64,000 nucleotides of DNA from Tritrichomonas musculus. Lineage: Eukaryota > Parabasalia > Tritrichomonadida > Tritrichomonadidae. The stretch's first letter is position 1, and every line of letters starts with the position of its first letter. The DNA lies in contig JAPFFF010000002.1 of NCBI GenBank assembly GCA_039105265.1, forward strand, positions 3,782,001 to 3,846,000, given 5' to 3'. Under the pieces are notes generated by a model. That model was not told where the DNA came from and made no database searches. It was given only the letters and a program-made list of their open reading frames with translations. Positions 1 through 9,332 of the stretch are shown here, one piece after another. The translations under genes and the position numbers were made by a program.

Positions 1-1
1 A

Positions 2-160
2 AATCAAGTTCTAATGCAACTACCTGGAACTCAACCAAAACAATTCGGAACGTATCAAATTCATAAAAAGCGGACACGAACTCCACGACAACGACAAGCA
101 CTGACACAGCCACAAGCGCAGTCACAACTACAAATGCTGCAACTGACTGATAAACAATAA
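2..160 (+). CDS. 3' end of a host gene, product unknown
   Basis: An open frame enters from the left edge and ends at TAA (158-160), giving 52 residues. The end is rich in Gln, Arg, Lys and Thr, with a basic patch (KKRTRTPRQRQ) followed by a Gln-rich tail ending LTDKQ. Base composition is clearly richer in G and C than the DNA that follows, which is the main reason to believe it is coding. A basic, Gln-rich tail of this kind suits a nucleic-acid-binding or low-complexity C-terminus, but too little is present to name a family. No other frame is open across the stretch. Confidence 0.5.
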   Translation, partial: NQVLMQLPGTQPKQFGTYQIHKKRTRTPRQRQALTQPQAQSQLQMLQLTDKQ

Positions 161-497
161 TCCTTTAATCCCCGAAAAAGACAAGAAACATCAAACTCCT
201 AGGCATAAATTCCATAACTACATTAATAAATAGCTTAATTAATTACATTTAATAATTAATGTTTGTATTATTATTACAATATATTATTCGATTAAATTAT
301 TAAAATGCTTTGAGAACTTTTCTAATATCTAATTTTTACCTCTCAAATTGTCAGGAAAAATATTATTCAAAAATTCAATTATTTGAGAATAATTGAAATA
401 GTACTCAAAATTGATAAAAAGCATTAATATTTTTCAAATTCAATAGCAAATATTTAGTATATCCATAATATTATATCAAATATATATTTTTATTATA
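161..497. other. non-coding 3' flank
   Basis: AT-rich DNA between the end of the host gene and the foldback element. I see no gene, RNA or clear repeat in it. Confidence 0.5.
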
Positions 498-506
498 GAA
501 TTAAAA
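498..506. repeat. 9-bp target duplication, left copy (GAATTAAAA)
   Basis: GAATTAAAA touches the left end of the foldback element (which starts GGTTGACTT at 507). The matching copy is GAATTAAAA at 25651-25659. Its first three bases are also present at 2493-2495, because the Maverick later inserted inside this site. Nine bases and GG...CC ends are what Mutator-like (MULE) transposition leaves. Confidence 0.75.
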
Positions 507-830
507 GGTTGACTTAAATTGGTACTATAAAACATGCACGCTCAAAAAGTTCACTCCATTGAAAAAGTTTCGATTATTTTTTGAATAGCACTCTCAAATT
601 ACGCACAACTTTTTATGGAGATAAATGGTTGTGGAAAATTGAGAGAACCGTTACTTTTTGAATATTCTATTTCAAAAAAAGCGCCATTATATTTTTCGGG
701 AAGTGCGTGCTAGCATTCCTCCATTAAAGATCGAATCCTAGTTGTCCATATTCCACGTGGACAAAGTGGGAAGTGGAGGATGCTAGCACTTGCGAAGGAA
801 GATATGTTTAATTACAGATTATGCATTGCG

Positions 831-1458
831 GAAGATTCGAGGGATGGAGCTCTCCATTTCTTGAATCTTCTGTTTCCGATTACTCAATTACAGAAGATTT
901 GAGGGATGGAGCTCTCCATTTCTTGAATTTTCTGTTTCCGATTACTCAATTACAGAAGATTTGAGGGATGGAGCTCTCCATCTCTTGAATTTTCTGTTTC
1001 CGATTACTCAATTACAGAAGATTTGAGGGATGGAGCTCTCCATTTCTTGAATCTTCTGTTTCTGATTACTCAATTACAGAAGATTCAAGAAATGGAGAGC
1101 TCCATCTCTTGAATCTTCTGTTTCTGATTACTCAATTACAGAAGATTCGAGGGATGGAGCTCTCCATCTCTTGAATCTTCTGTTTCCGATTACTCAATTA
1201 CAGAAGATTCGAGAGATGGAGCTCTCCATCTCTTGAATCTTCTGTTTCCGATTACTCAATTACAGAAGATTCGAGGGATGGAGCTCTCCATCTCTTGAAT
1301 CTTCTTTTTCCGATTACTCAATTACAGAAGATTCGAGGGATGGAGCTCTCCATTTCTTGAATCTTCTGTTTCTGATTACTCAATTACAGAAGATTCGAGG
1401 GATGGAGCTCTCCATCTCTTGAATCTTCTGTTTCCGATTACTCAATTACAGAAGATTC
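831..1458. repeat. left 62-bp tandem array of hairpin units
   Basis: Ten tandem units at an exact 62-bp period. Each unit is itself a near-perfect palindrome of about 44 bp: a 21-base arm starting CAGAAGATTC and ending ATGGAG, a CT centre, and the complementary arm ending CTTCTG. The unit is completed by an 18-base spacer containing GATTACTCAATTA. Units differ by scattered G/A and C/T changes (GAGGGATGG versus CAAGAAATGG), and one unit near 1080 has the centre flipped. Confidence 0.85.
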
Positions 1459-1728
1459 TTTTTATAAAAAATATTTGATTTTAAATTAACATTTTATCTT
1501 CAAAGTTTCATTTATCATCCATCTATTTTTCAACAATCATATTTCTCTTCTTCATTCAACAATTTTATTTTCTTATTTTTTTCATCTTTCCCTTTTTCAA
1601 TTGCAAAAAGAAAGAAAACGCTAAGAAAGGGTTTTGAAGAGAAAAAAGATGAGTGTTAAAGAAGAGTAGGATGATAAATAAAGAAGGCAAATATAATAAC
1701 TGAAAAAAGAAAAGTGCTTTTTTATTAA

Positions 1729-2170
1729 ATCTTCTGTAATTGAGTAATCGGAAACAGAAGATTCAAGAGATGGAGAGCTCCATCCCTCGAATCTTCTGTA
1801 ATTGAGTAATCGGAAACAGAAGATTCAAGAAATGGAGAGCTCCATCTCTCGAATCTTCTGTAATTGAGTAATCGGAAACAGAAGATTCAAGAAATGGAGA
1901 GCTCCATCCCTCGAATCTTCTGTAATTGAGTAATCGGAAACAGAAGATTCAAGAAATGGAGAGCTCCATCTCTCGAATCTTCTGTAATTGAGTAATCGGA
2001 AACAGAAGATTCAAGAAATGGAGAGCTCCATCCCTCAAATCTTCTGTAATTGAGTAATCGGAAACAGAAGATTCAAGAAATGGAGAGCTCCATCCCTCAA
2101 ATCTTCTGTAATTGAGTAATCGGAAACAGAAGATTCAAGAGATGGAGAGCTCCATCCCTCGAATCTTCCG
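1729..2170. repeat. right 62-bp tandem array, inverted
   Basis: Seven tandem 62-bp units, the reverse complement of the left array (spacer reads TAATTGAGTAATC). The different copy number from the left array (10 versus 7) shows that the arrays expand and contract independently of the outer arms. Confidence 0.85.
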
Positions 2171-2489
2171 CAATGCATAATCTGTAATTAAACATATCTT
2201 CCTTCGCAAGTGCTAGCATCCTCCACTTCCCACTTTGTCCACGTGGAATATGGACAACTAGGATTCGATCTTTAATGGAGGAATGCTAGCACGCACTTCC
2301 CGAAAAATATAATGGCGCTTTTTTTGAAATAGAATATTCAAAAAGTAACGGTTCTCTCAATTTTCCACAACCATTTATCTTCATAAAAAGTTGTGCGTAA
2401 TTTGAGAGTGCTATTCAAAAAATAATCGAAACTTTTTCAATGGAGTGAACTTTTTGAGCGTGCATGTTTTATAGTACCAATTTAAGTTG

Positions 2490-2495
2490 GCCGAA
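2490..2495. repeat. 6-bp target duplication of the Maverick, left copy
   Basis: GCCGAA directly precedes the left end of the Maverick, and the same six bases follow its right end at 25648-25653. Six bases is the target-duplication length known for Polintons/Mavericks. The site consists of the last three bases of the foldback element plus the first three of that element's own target duplication. Confidence 0.9.
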
Positions 2496-2798
2496 AGTAG
2501 TATATGTATGTTCGTATTGGTGGTCGAATAATTTTTCTAGGTCTCCCAATACCAGGAACCAAGCTCAAAACCTCATTTTAAAAATTAACGAAAAACTTAT
2601 CCACAGGGTTTAAATTTTAATTAGCCTCCATAATCTGTTGTAGAACAAGGCCTGTCATAAAGCGCTAAACACTCATTTTAAAATTTATTCCAAAGTTAAT
2701 TCGGGATTTAATTTCGGCGCTTTACGCCACAGTCAAGCGAAGCTTGATTTTAAATAAGGGCTCCAGAATGAACCTGAGAACAAGTTATAAAATTTTAA
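2496..2798 (+). repeat. Maverick left terminal inverted repeat
   Basis: 303 bp matching the reverse complement of 25380-25647 with about six mismatches. It also holds an extra 35-bp block (2712-2746) that the right repeat lacks. It ends about 40 bp before the polymerase start and so probably includes that gene's upstream control region. Confidence 0.92.
2712..2747 (+). repeat. double-hairpin mini-element in the left terminal repeat
   Basis: Stem-loop 1 is GGCG/CGCC with a 5-base loop (2716-2728). The spacer is ACAG (2729-2732). Stem-loop 2 is TCAAGC/GCTTGA with loop GAA (2733-2747). TTC lies just upstream of stem 1. Aligning the two terminal repeats shows that the 35 bases 2712-2746 are exactly what the right repeat lacks, so this block was gained on one side or lost from the other. 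Confidence 0.8.
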
Positions 2799-2839
2799 TT
2801 TTTCAAATTAATTTTTTTCCACATTTTTATTTTTGATAA

Positions 2840-5800
2840 ATGGCTTTCAACCAAAATTCATTTATTGATTTTACTAATGACGATATTATTGAATCTATTA
2901 ATAATATTAATCAAGGACTTAATGAAAATCTTGAAATTGCAGATACTCGTAGATATCGAGGAGGTGCTAAATTACGAAATATCAGAACATTATATACATA
3001 TCTTAATCAACATAATGCCCAACAAATAATTGGGCTTGATTTTAATAATAGTGATGATTTTCTGATAAAACTTGATAATTTCATAACTCATGAACAAAAT
3101 CGTCGTCAATATGAACAAAATTATCTAGATTATATTAATAATGAATCGATTAATGATGATGAATTGAATGAAACATATAATCAATATTATAATAAACAGC
3201 ATGAATTAAATAAATCTTATGAACACAATTATCAAGATATATTAAATCGTGAATCATTTTATGAAGATGAACAACCAAATGAATCTGATTATCAATATTT
3301 CAATGAACAACAACAACAAATCAATCAAGAATTTCATGATAAACAAGTTCGTGATGATAATAATTTCTTCAACAAATTTGATAAAAACGAATACAAACAA
3401 ATCAATTCTTTAGATGAACTTGTAAGAATTAATTCTCAGAACAAATTTGATAATCAATTGAAAAAAGAAAAACTTGAAAATGCAATTAAACGTGCTTATG
3501 AAGCAGTCGATAATGCAATTAAATTAATTAAACAATATAATAAAGAAGAGAATCTCAAGAAAATTGAACAAAAAGAAATTCACGATAAATCCCATTTACT
3601 TGAATATTACATTCCTGAAAACGAAGAATTATATGAATATCTTGATAAATTCAATAACAAATTTAAATCAAAACACAATGATTATCTTATGATTAATGAA
3701 CCACATGATTTTGATAAAGCAGTTGAGGTTTGGGATTATTATAACAACTATCCCGAAACAAATATTGCTCAGAAACAATACAATGGCTCCCCAATTGTTA
3801 TTTATTATTTCAATCAAATCTCATCATTAAATCAAATCTTCGAATCATTGCAACAAGTATTTGATAGAGAACTAAAACCATTCAAAATTCATTTCCAATT
3901 ATCTGGTGTATTTGAATCTCCTACAGTTAATTTTGGTGAAGATTCTGATGAAAATAAATATGAATATGAGGCTCGTGAAATCAAATGGAGAAACTTTAAA
4001 GAATCAATTCCAATTATTGTAAATTCAATTCAGGACCTTGATTATGTTAAAATGTATATTGAATCGAATATCAATTCATATGAAACATCATCTTCATCAA
4101 CTAAATTAACAATCGTTGGTTCAATTTCATTTACTGTCTCACGAATGCGAAAGGTTACTGGACATATCAAAGATTTACCAGAAGAATTCATCAAAAATGA
4201 TTTTATTATATCTGACAATGAAGATGATAAATTATGTTTCTATCGATTTCTTGCAATCTGTTTGAGTGATATCATAATTGTAAATAATGTTGAAATACAT
4301 AAACTTGCAGACACTCAAAAATATCGAGTACAAGATAGAACTAAGGTTGCTAAAAAAATCCTTCTCAAAGAACATAACATTGAATATAACACCAAAATTC
4401 CAAAACAAGGATTAAAGATTCTCAAAGAATTCAAAGGAGTAACAATGGAACAAATGGAAGAATTGTCTAAGAAATATCATCTCAACATTAATATTTATGA
4501 GTTCACTAAAAACGATAATTCTTCATATTATGACTTATCTGAACAATGGTTTTTCGATAAATCTTATCCAACTCATTCTGCATTACTTTTCTCGAAAGAC
4601 CAAATTATTCATATTATGTATATTAAGAATCCTGAAAAACTAACTCAAATACATATTTGTCCAAAATGTCATTCATACACTCATCGAGGAGCTGAAAACC
4701 TACATCGATTTGAATCTCATGTCAAACATTGTGATGGAGTTTTCAAGAAGAACTTTATTCCAAACAAGGAACCACTTCCATTCTGTCCACATATCTTAAA
4801 TAACCCAGTTTATGAATATTGTTTGGCATACGATTTAGAATGGAAACCTAACATTTATTATATGACATACGATTTTGAAACGATGGAACAATCAGTTAAC
4901 AAATCGATTTCTGATTCAACTGTAATCAATTCACGTTTAATACCTCTTTCTGTTGCTTCATGTGTTAAATTATCTTCAGGATTAATTACAAAACACTTTT
5001 CATTAAAGGATTCTGAAGAGTTTATTCCAGAATGGATTTCATGGTTGTTCGAACAATCGATGGAAGTACTGAATGATAAAATTAAATATGACAAATCGTT
5101 CCTCCCTGCTGATAAAATTTATGATATTGATACAAATATTTATACCATAACCGTTTTCGGATTTAATTCATCAAGATTTGATTCTAATTTGTTCAAGAAA
5201 TATCTTAATCACTCTCATTTCAACGAAGTTGTAGGGAACGAAGTGAGCTGGCATGTTGAATCAAATTCATTAATCGGAACAATATCTTCATTAAAACAAT
5301 TCATTCTCGTTTCAGACCACCTTCCAACAAAATTACGATTCATTGATGCTCAATCATTTGTTGCTGGAGGTACATTAAAACAATTTGGTATTGATTTTGG
5401 TGGTGAAACTAATTCTGTGAAAGGAATCTTTCCATATGAAGCTGTCAATTCATCAAACTACAATGAAGTATTATCTAGATCCGAACCATTTTCATACAAC
5501 GACTTTGACAGCTATCTCAACCAGAAAAATCCACTCTCAGAATCTGATTATCAAATCTATCTCGAAGATGCTAAAAACTATAAAACACGATGGGATTACT
5601 TGCTTGCTTATAATGACAATGATGTTGAAATGATGATTAAACCAATTGACAATTTAATTCAACTCAATGCTCAATACAAAGTTGATTTGATATCCAATCT
5701 ATCATTATCTAAGAATGCATCTTGTATAAAATATGCTCTGGCATATAAGGATTTCAATCCTCATGAAAATTACAATCCTATACATAAATACAACGAATTC

Positions 5801-7720
5801 ATTCCAAATCCTAAATGGTGGCAATTCAAATGTGAAAATTATTACAAACAAGATGAACGATACAATCTTACTCATAACCCTAAAAGAGACCTTTCAAAAT
5901 GTGTTTCGTCCAATGATTACAAAGAATTTCTCAAACTTTACAATGACCCAATTAAAGGTAAATGTCATCTTTGTAAAGAGCATTTCACATATCAAAACAA
6001 ACCAACTCTTGATAGAATTAACAATGATATTGGACATGAATTTTCAAATTGTTTGCTGGCTTGTGCTGAATGCAATAAACTTCGAAAACGAGATGACCCA
6101 AAAATAACTGCATTGAGAATTCAATTAAAAAAATATTGCAAACTACATCATCTTCCAACTTTGATAAATAATGAAGATGAATATTATACAATTCGAAATG
6201 CAATTGCTGGTGGATTATCAAATGTAATGCATCGTGTTAACATCAAAGGTGAAACTCATATCAACAAATTCCGTTACGACGGAATTAATAACAAGGTAAT
6301 CTCATATGATACAAATAATATTCAAACACATATTCTTGGAATTGATTTCAATTCACTTTATCCTTCATCATTCAGTTCAAATCCACATCCATTTATTAAA
6401 TACCATGGAGGAATTATGTTCATGCCAGGTGCTTTCATTCGAAGGATTGAAGTAAAGGATAAACAATCTCGAGAACGTTGTATGAAAATCATAACTTCAA
6501 AATCACGTTTTTCAAATAAACCAAATTATGTTTTCTATGCTGTTGTGAAACTATCTTGTCCCAAATCAAAAATCAATTATTTCATTAATTTTCCACCAGT
6601 ATTTCGAAACATCAATATCACAAATAATGAAGAAACAATTGGTTCATACATGTACAATTACATGAAATCAAACAATTTAAATTCAATCGATAAGGAAGAA
6701 CGTAAATTAACAATGTTGCTTGACACACATGGGGAATACATGGTTTTCTCAAATTATTACCTTTGGTTCCTTCTTGACCACGGATTGATAATCGATGATG
6801 TCAAATCTGTTTCACAATATGAATGTCACACTGGATTCAATCAATTTGTTAATGAATTTATGAAAAAACGTCAGGATATCATCTCTGGAAAGGAACATGG
6901 TAACGAGAAGTTCTATAAAATCAGTATGAACGGTTCTTATGGATATGATGGAATGAATACTGAGAAGTTCTCTAAAATCAAAATCTGTGATGCAAATAAG
7001 GCTTACCAATCAATTATATCACAAACTTATATGGGTGGTGCTCAATTAAATGATAACACATTTATGATACAACATTCACCCAAATCATATCATTGCACAA
7101 CTTGTTTACAAGAATCACTTTGGACGCTTGATAATGCTAAATTCTGGTATTTAACATTCTATTACGATTTTATGAATAAATGCTTGGACATGGAACGTTT
7201 ACATTTTATTGAATGTGACAGCGATAGTCTTTATGTTGCTGTTTCAGGTGACCCAAATGAACCCCCAACTCAATTATTTGATTATGTTATCAAAAACAAA
7301 GAATTCTATGACAAACATGTTTACAAATTCATGCCAAACCCAAACATCAATACAATCGAAGATGAAAAAAAGATTCTTGGTTGTGCAATTGAACGAATTG
7401 GAGATAATATGATTGCTCTTGCCCCCAAATGTTATACCATATTCAATTCAAATCAAAATGTGAAAGCAATGAAACTCAAAGGGGTTTCACTCAAAAAGAA
7501 TAATATTAAATATTCTGATTATCAGAATATAATAACAAATGGAAATGTCAAACAAGGAAAGAATATCAATCTCCAAATACAAAGCAATCAAATGTCCAAA
7601 CTCACGATAAATAAGAACGCATTAACTGGACAACACACAAAAATGATTGTTCTCGAAAATCAATCTTGTGCTCCTTTCGTTACAGGATTAACTGCTAATG
7701 ATTACATCATTCAAAACTAA
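2840..7720 (+). CDS. protein-primed family B DNA polymerase with OTU-like and HNH segments
   Basis: Replicative polymerase of the Maverick, 1626 residues. Exonuclease motifs: DFE near 678, NSSRFD near 776, YNDND near 925. Polymerase motifs: A DFNSLYPSSF near 1169, B KISMNGSYG near 1365, C CDSDSLY near 1460. Residues 1-300 are Asn/Gln-rich and helical. Around 460-600 lies a stretch resembling the OTU-like region seen before family B polymerases of metazoan Mavericks (LCFYRF near 466, a His-containing strand near 590). A zinc-finger-like CPKC...H...HC follows at 607-631. Residues 1042-1082 form an HNH-type zinc site (CHLC, LDRINND..H, CxxCNKLR) between the exonuclease and motif A. The ATG at 2840 follows a T-rich block shared with other genes of the element. 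Polymerase identity is firm; OTU is a resemblance only. Confidence 0.93.
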   Translation: MAFNQNSFIDFTNDDIIESINNINQGLNENLEIADTRRYRGGAKLRNIRTLYTYLNQHNAQQIIGLDFNNSDDFLIKLDNFITHEQNRRQYEQNYLDYINNESINDDELNETYNQYYNKQHELNKSYEHNYQDILNRESFYEDEQPNESDYQYFNEQQQQINQEFHDKQVRDDNNFFNKFDKNEYKQINSLDELVRINSQNKFDNQLKKEKLENAIKRAYEAVDNAIKLIKQYNKEENLKKIEQKEIHDKSHLLEYYIPENEELYEYLDKFNNKFKSKHNDYLMINEPHDFDKAVEVWDYYNNYPETNIAQKQYNGSPIVIYYFNQISSLNQIFESLQQVFDRELKPFKIHFQLSGVFESPTVNFGEDSDENKYEYEAREIKWRNFKESIPIIVNSIQDLDYVKMYIESNINSYETSSSSTKLTIVGSISFTVSRMRKVTGHIKDLPEEFIKNDFIISDNEDDKLCFYRFLAICLSDIIIVNNVEIHKLADTQKYRVQDRTKVAKKILLKEHNIEYNTKIPKQGLKILKEFKGVTMEQMEELSKKYHLNINIYEFTKNDNSSYYDLSEQWFFDKSYPTHSALLFSKDQIIHIMYIKNPEKLTQIHICPKCHSYTHRGAENLHRFESHVKHCDGVFKKNFIPNKEPLPFCPHILNNPVYEYCLAYDLEWKPNIYYMTYDFETMEQSVNKSISDSTVINSRLIPLSVASCVKLSSGLITKHFSLKDSEEFIPEWISWLFEQSMEVLNDKIKYDKSFLPADKIYDIDTNIYTITVFGFNSSRFDSNLFKKYLNHSHFNEVVGNEVSWHVESNSLIGTISSLKQFILVSDHLPTKLRFIDAQSFVAGGTLKQFGIDFGGETNSVKGIFPYEAVNSSNYNEVLSRSEPFSYNDFDSYLNQKNPLSESDYQIYLEDAKNYKTRWDYLLAYNDNDVEMMIKPIDNLIQLNAQYKVDLISNLSLSKNASCIKYALAYKDFNPHENYNPIHKYNEFIPNPKWWQFKCENYYKQDERYNLTHNPKRDLSKCVSSNDYKEFLKLYNDPIKGKCHLCKEHFTYQNKPTLDRINNDIGHEFSNCLLACAECNKLRKRDDPKITALRIQLKKYCKLHHLPTLINNEDEYYTIRNAIAGGLSNVMHRVNIKGETHINKFRYDGINNKVISYDTNNIQTHILGIDFNSLYPSSFSSNPHPFIKYHGGIMFMPGAFIRRIEVKDKQSRERCMKIITSKSRFSNKPNYVFYAVVKLSCPKSKINYFINFPPVFRNINITNNEETIGSYMYNYMKSNNLNSIDKEERKLTMLLDTHGEYMVFSNYYLWFLLDHGLIIDDVKSVSQYECHTGFNQFVNEFMKKRQDIISGKEHGNEKFYKISMNGSYGYDGMNTEKFSKIKICDANKAYQSIISQTYMGGAQLNDNTFMIQHSPKSYHCTTCLQESLWTLDNAKFWYLTFYYDFMNKCLDMERLHFIECDSDSLYVAVSGDPNEPPTQLFDYVIKNKEFYDKHVYKFMPNPNINTIEDEKKILGCAIERIGDNMIALAPKCYTIFNSNQNVKAMKLKGVSLKKNNIKYSDYQNIITNGNVKQGKNINLQIQSNQMSKLTINKNALTGQHTKMIVLENQSCAPFVTGLTANDYIIQN

Positions 7721-7770
7721 TTTTTTAAAAAAAATTTTTTTATTTATTTTTTATCAGATTTTAAGGTGAC

Positions 7771-8523
7771 ATGTCTAAAACCAGATGGAATACTCAATTG
7801 GTTGCTGCTGAATTGAAAAAAGAGAACTGTATATTAAAATCTGAATACATTAATTCAAAAACCCGAATAACATATACTTTTGAAGGAAATGAATATTCAG
7901 TTCGTATACATGATTGGTTAAATAAAAAAAGACCATCTCGACCACATTTAACTGGTGGTAATCGAATTACTAAACCACATAACAAATGGAATAATGAAAA
8001 AGTAAATGAATTATTACAAAAAGATGGATGTGAATTAGCTGATGAATATCGAAGTACAAAACAAAGATTTCGATACAAATATAATAATTCATTTTATTGG
8101 ACAACTTTAGATGATTGGATTCATCATCAATCAAGACCTCATTTATATATAATTCAATATGAACAACGATTTCGTGAATTCTTAGAAGAAAATCATTATA
8201 AATTTCAAACTCAATATTCATTTGATGATTTAAAGAGTGAACGTAATTATAAATTGAGATTTGATTTCTACTTGGTTGATTATAATTTGTTAGTTGAAAT
8301 CGATGATAGGTCTCATCTCGAAGATGAAAATCAAATCACAAATGGAAAATTGAAAAACGAATATTGTATTAAACATAAACTCAAATTACTTAGAATTGAT
8401 GAATCTGTTGATAAAGATGAATTTCAAAAGGCAATTGAAACAATTAATGAAGAAGATATTTATATATTTAAATATGGACGATTATATAGAAATTACAATG
8501 GAATAAATAAGAACTCAATTTAA
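7771..8523 (+). CDS. PD-(D/E)XK-like endonuclease with N-terminal repeats
   Basis: 250 residues, 50 bp after the polymerase. The C-terminal half has the order of a restriction-endonuclease-like fold: a helix with Glu (YEQRFREFLEE, near 130), then RFDFYL, LLVEIDDRSH, and a later KLLRID strand, with KNEYC between. VEID-R-SH resembles the VExDGxxH signature of DUF559/very-short-patch-repair-type nucleases. The N-terminal half holds two similar units (W-NxxxVxxELxKxxCxLxxEY and WNNEKVNELLQKDGCELADEY), each followed by a region ending in DW, probably DNA-binding repeats. Role in the element is unknown; resolving or nicking replication intermediates is a guess. Family call moderate. Confidence 0.6.
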   Translation: MSKTRWNTQLVAAELKKENCILKSEYINSKTRITYTFEGNEYSVRIHDWLNKKRPSRPHLTGGNRITKPHNKWNNEKVNELLQKDGCELADEYRSTKQRFRYKYNNSFYWTTLDDWIHHQSRPHLYIIQYEQRFREFLEENHYKFQTQYSFDDLKSERNYKLRFDFYLVDYNLLVEIDDRSHLEDENQITNGKLKNEYCIKHKLKLLRIDESVDKDEFQKAIETINEEDIYIFKYGRLYRNYNGINKNSI

Positions 8524-8581
8524 AAATATTTTTTTTATTCGTTATTTGAATTATCTTATAAATCTAATTTTTCGGTAAAAT

Positions 8582-8792
8582 TGAATTACTATTCAAATTA
8601 GAATCATCCGACAAATCTGTATTTTTGATAGAGTTCTCAAATTAAAATCATCCGACAAATCTGTAATTTTGAATTACTATTCAAATTAAAATCATCCGAT
8701 TTCTCTGTAATAATTGTGAAAGAATTCTGCAGAATCTGATAAATTGAATTACTTCTTAAATAAAATTCATCAGAGAAATCTGTAATTTTGAA
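8582..8792. repeat. degenerate tandem repeat, about four copies
   Basis: Four imperfect copies of about 50-60 bp built on ATTCAAATTAAAATCATCC followed by GACAAATCTGTAATTTTG. They lie in the largest gap of the Maverick, directly after the nuclease gene. They could be binding sites for an element-encoded protein (replication or transcription); this is inference from position and repetition. Confidence 0.65.
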
Positions 8793-9286
8793 TACATGGC
8801 ATCTTCTATTCAATTATAAAATTTTTAAATTCAATGGTCTCTCAATTTTACAGATAATTCCGATTTTTCGAATTTTATATCCAGAGCATCTTTTGGAACA
8901 AATATCATATATATTTGTAATCATCACATAACCCCGATTTCAAATATTTCACTTTTTCGATTTTTGGTTTCAGATGATTATCTCATCTAATATCTTGAAA
9001 ATTCAAATTTCAAATAAAATAGCTAATCGCAATTAGTTACACAAGAACATCAATAAAACAACGTTTTACAGTATCATAATAAGTTTATTCTATGAAATCA
9101 GTGTGAAAAAAATATTAACATTTTTAATAATCAACTTCTTTAGCTCAGTGAAACAAAGTAATTATACAATTATATTGCGGACTTATATAGTAATATATAT
9201 TTTAAAAATCAGATTCTCAAATCAACTGTAAACATGAAATTTTCACATTTATATTACACCATTCAAAAAGTGGATTAATAAAATTT

Positions 9287-9332
9287 ATTTTTCAAATTTA
9301 ATTTTTTTTTAATTTTTTTTCTTTCAATAAAA
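9287..9332 (+). promoter_or_regulatory. shared T-rich upstream block before the KilA-N gene
   Basis: TTTTTCAAATTTAATTTTTT and a further T-run directly before ATG at 9333. The same arrangement lies before the polymerase (2803-2839), the HNH gene (10180-10222) and the 153-residue gene (10650-10701). Conservation across unrelated genes points to a common core promoter or leader. Confidence 0.5.

Larger units (their letters stand above)
507..2492. mobile_element. foldback, Mutator-like non-autonomous element
   Basis: A 1986-bp element that is almost entirely one large inverted repeat. Outer arms (507-about 830 and about 2171-2492) are near-identical inverted copies. Inside them lie two inverted tandem arrays (831-1458 and 1729-2170), around a roughly 270-bp unique centre (1459-1728) with no gene. 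Ends are GG...CC and a 9-bp duplication GAATTAAAA flanks it, as in Mutator-like elements. No transposase is encoded, so it would need one supplied in trans. The very similar arms suggest recent activity or homogenisation. The superfamily rests on target-duplication length and end bases only. Confidence 0.75.
8524..9332. other. 809-bp gene-free segment within the Maverick
   Basis: The longest non-coding gap of the element. It starts with degenerate tandem repeats (8582-8792) and continues as plain AT-rich DNA up to the T-rich block before the KilA-N gene. No open frame of useful length is seen. A tRNA-like TAGCTCAGT at about 9140 has no partner arms. Confidence 0.6.

Noticed and set aside
831-2170. 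CRISPR array
   Set aside because: The 62-bp period has near-identical spacers, the units are palindromic, and the two arrays are inverted copies inside a transposon.
9130-9200. tRNA-like TAGCTCAGT segment
   Set aside because: No acceptor stem, anticodon arm or T-arm can be drawn around it, and there is no B-box.
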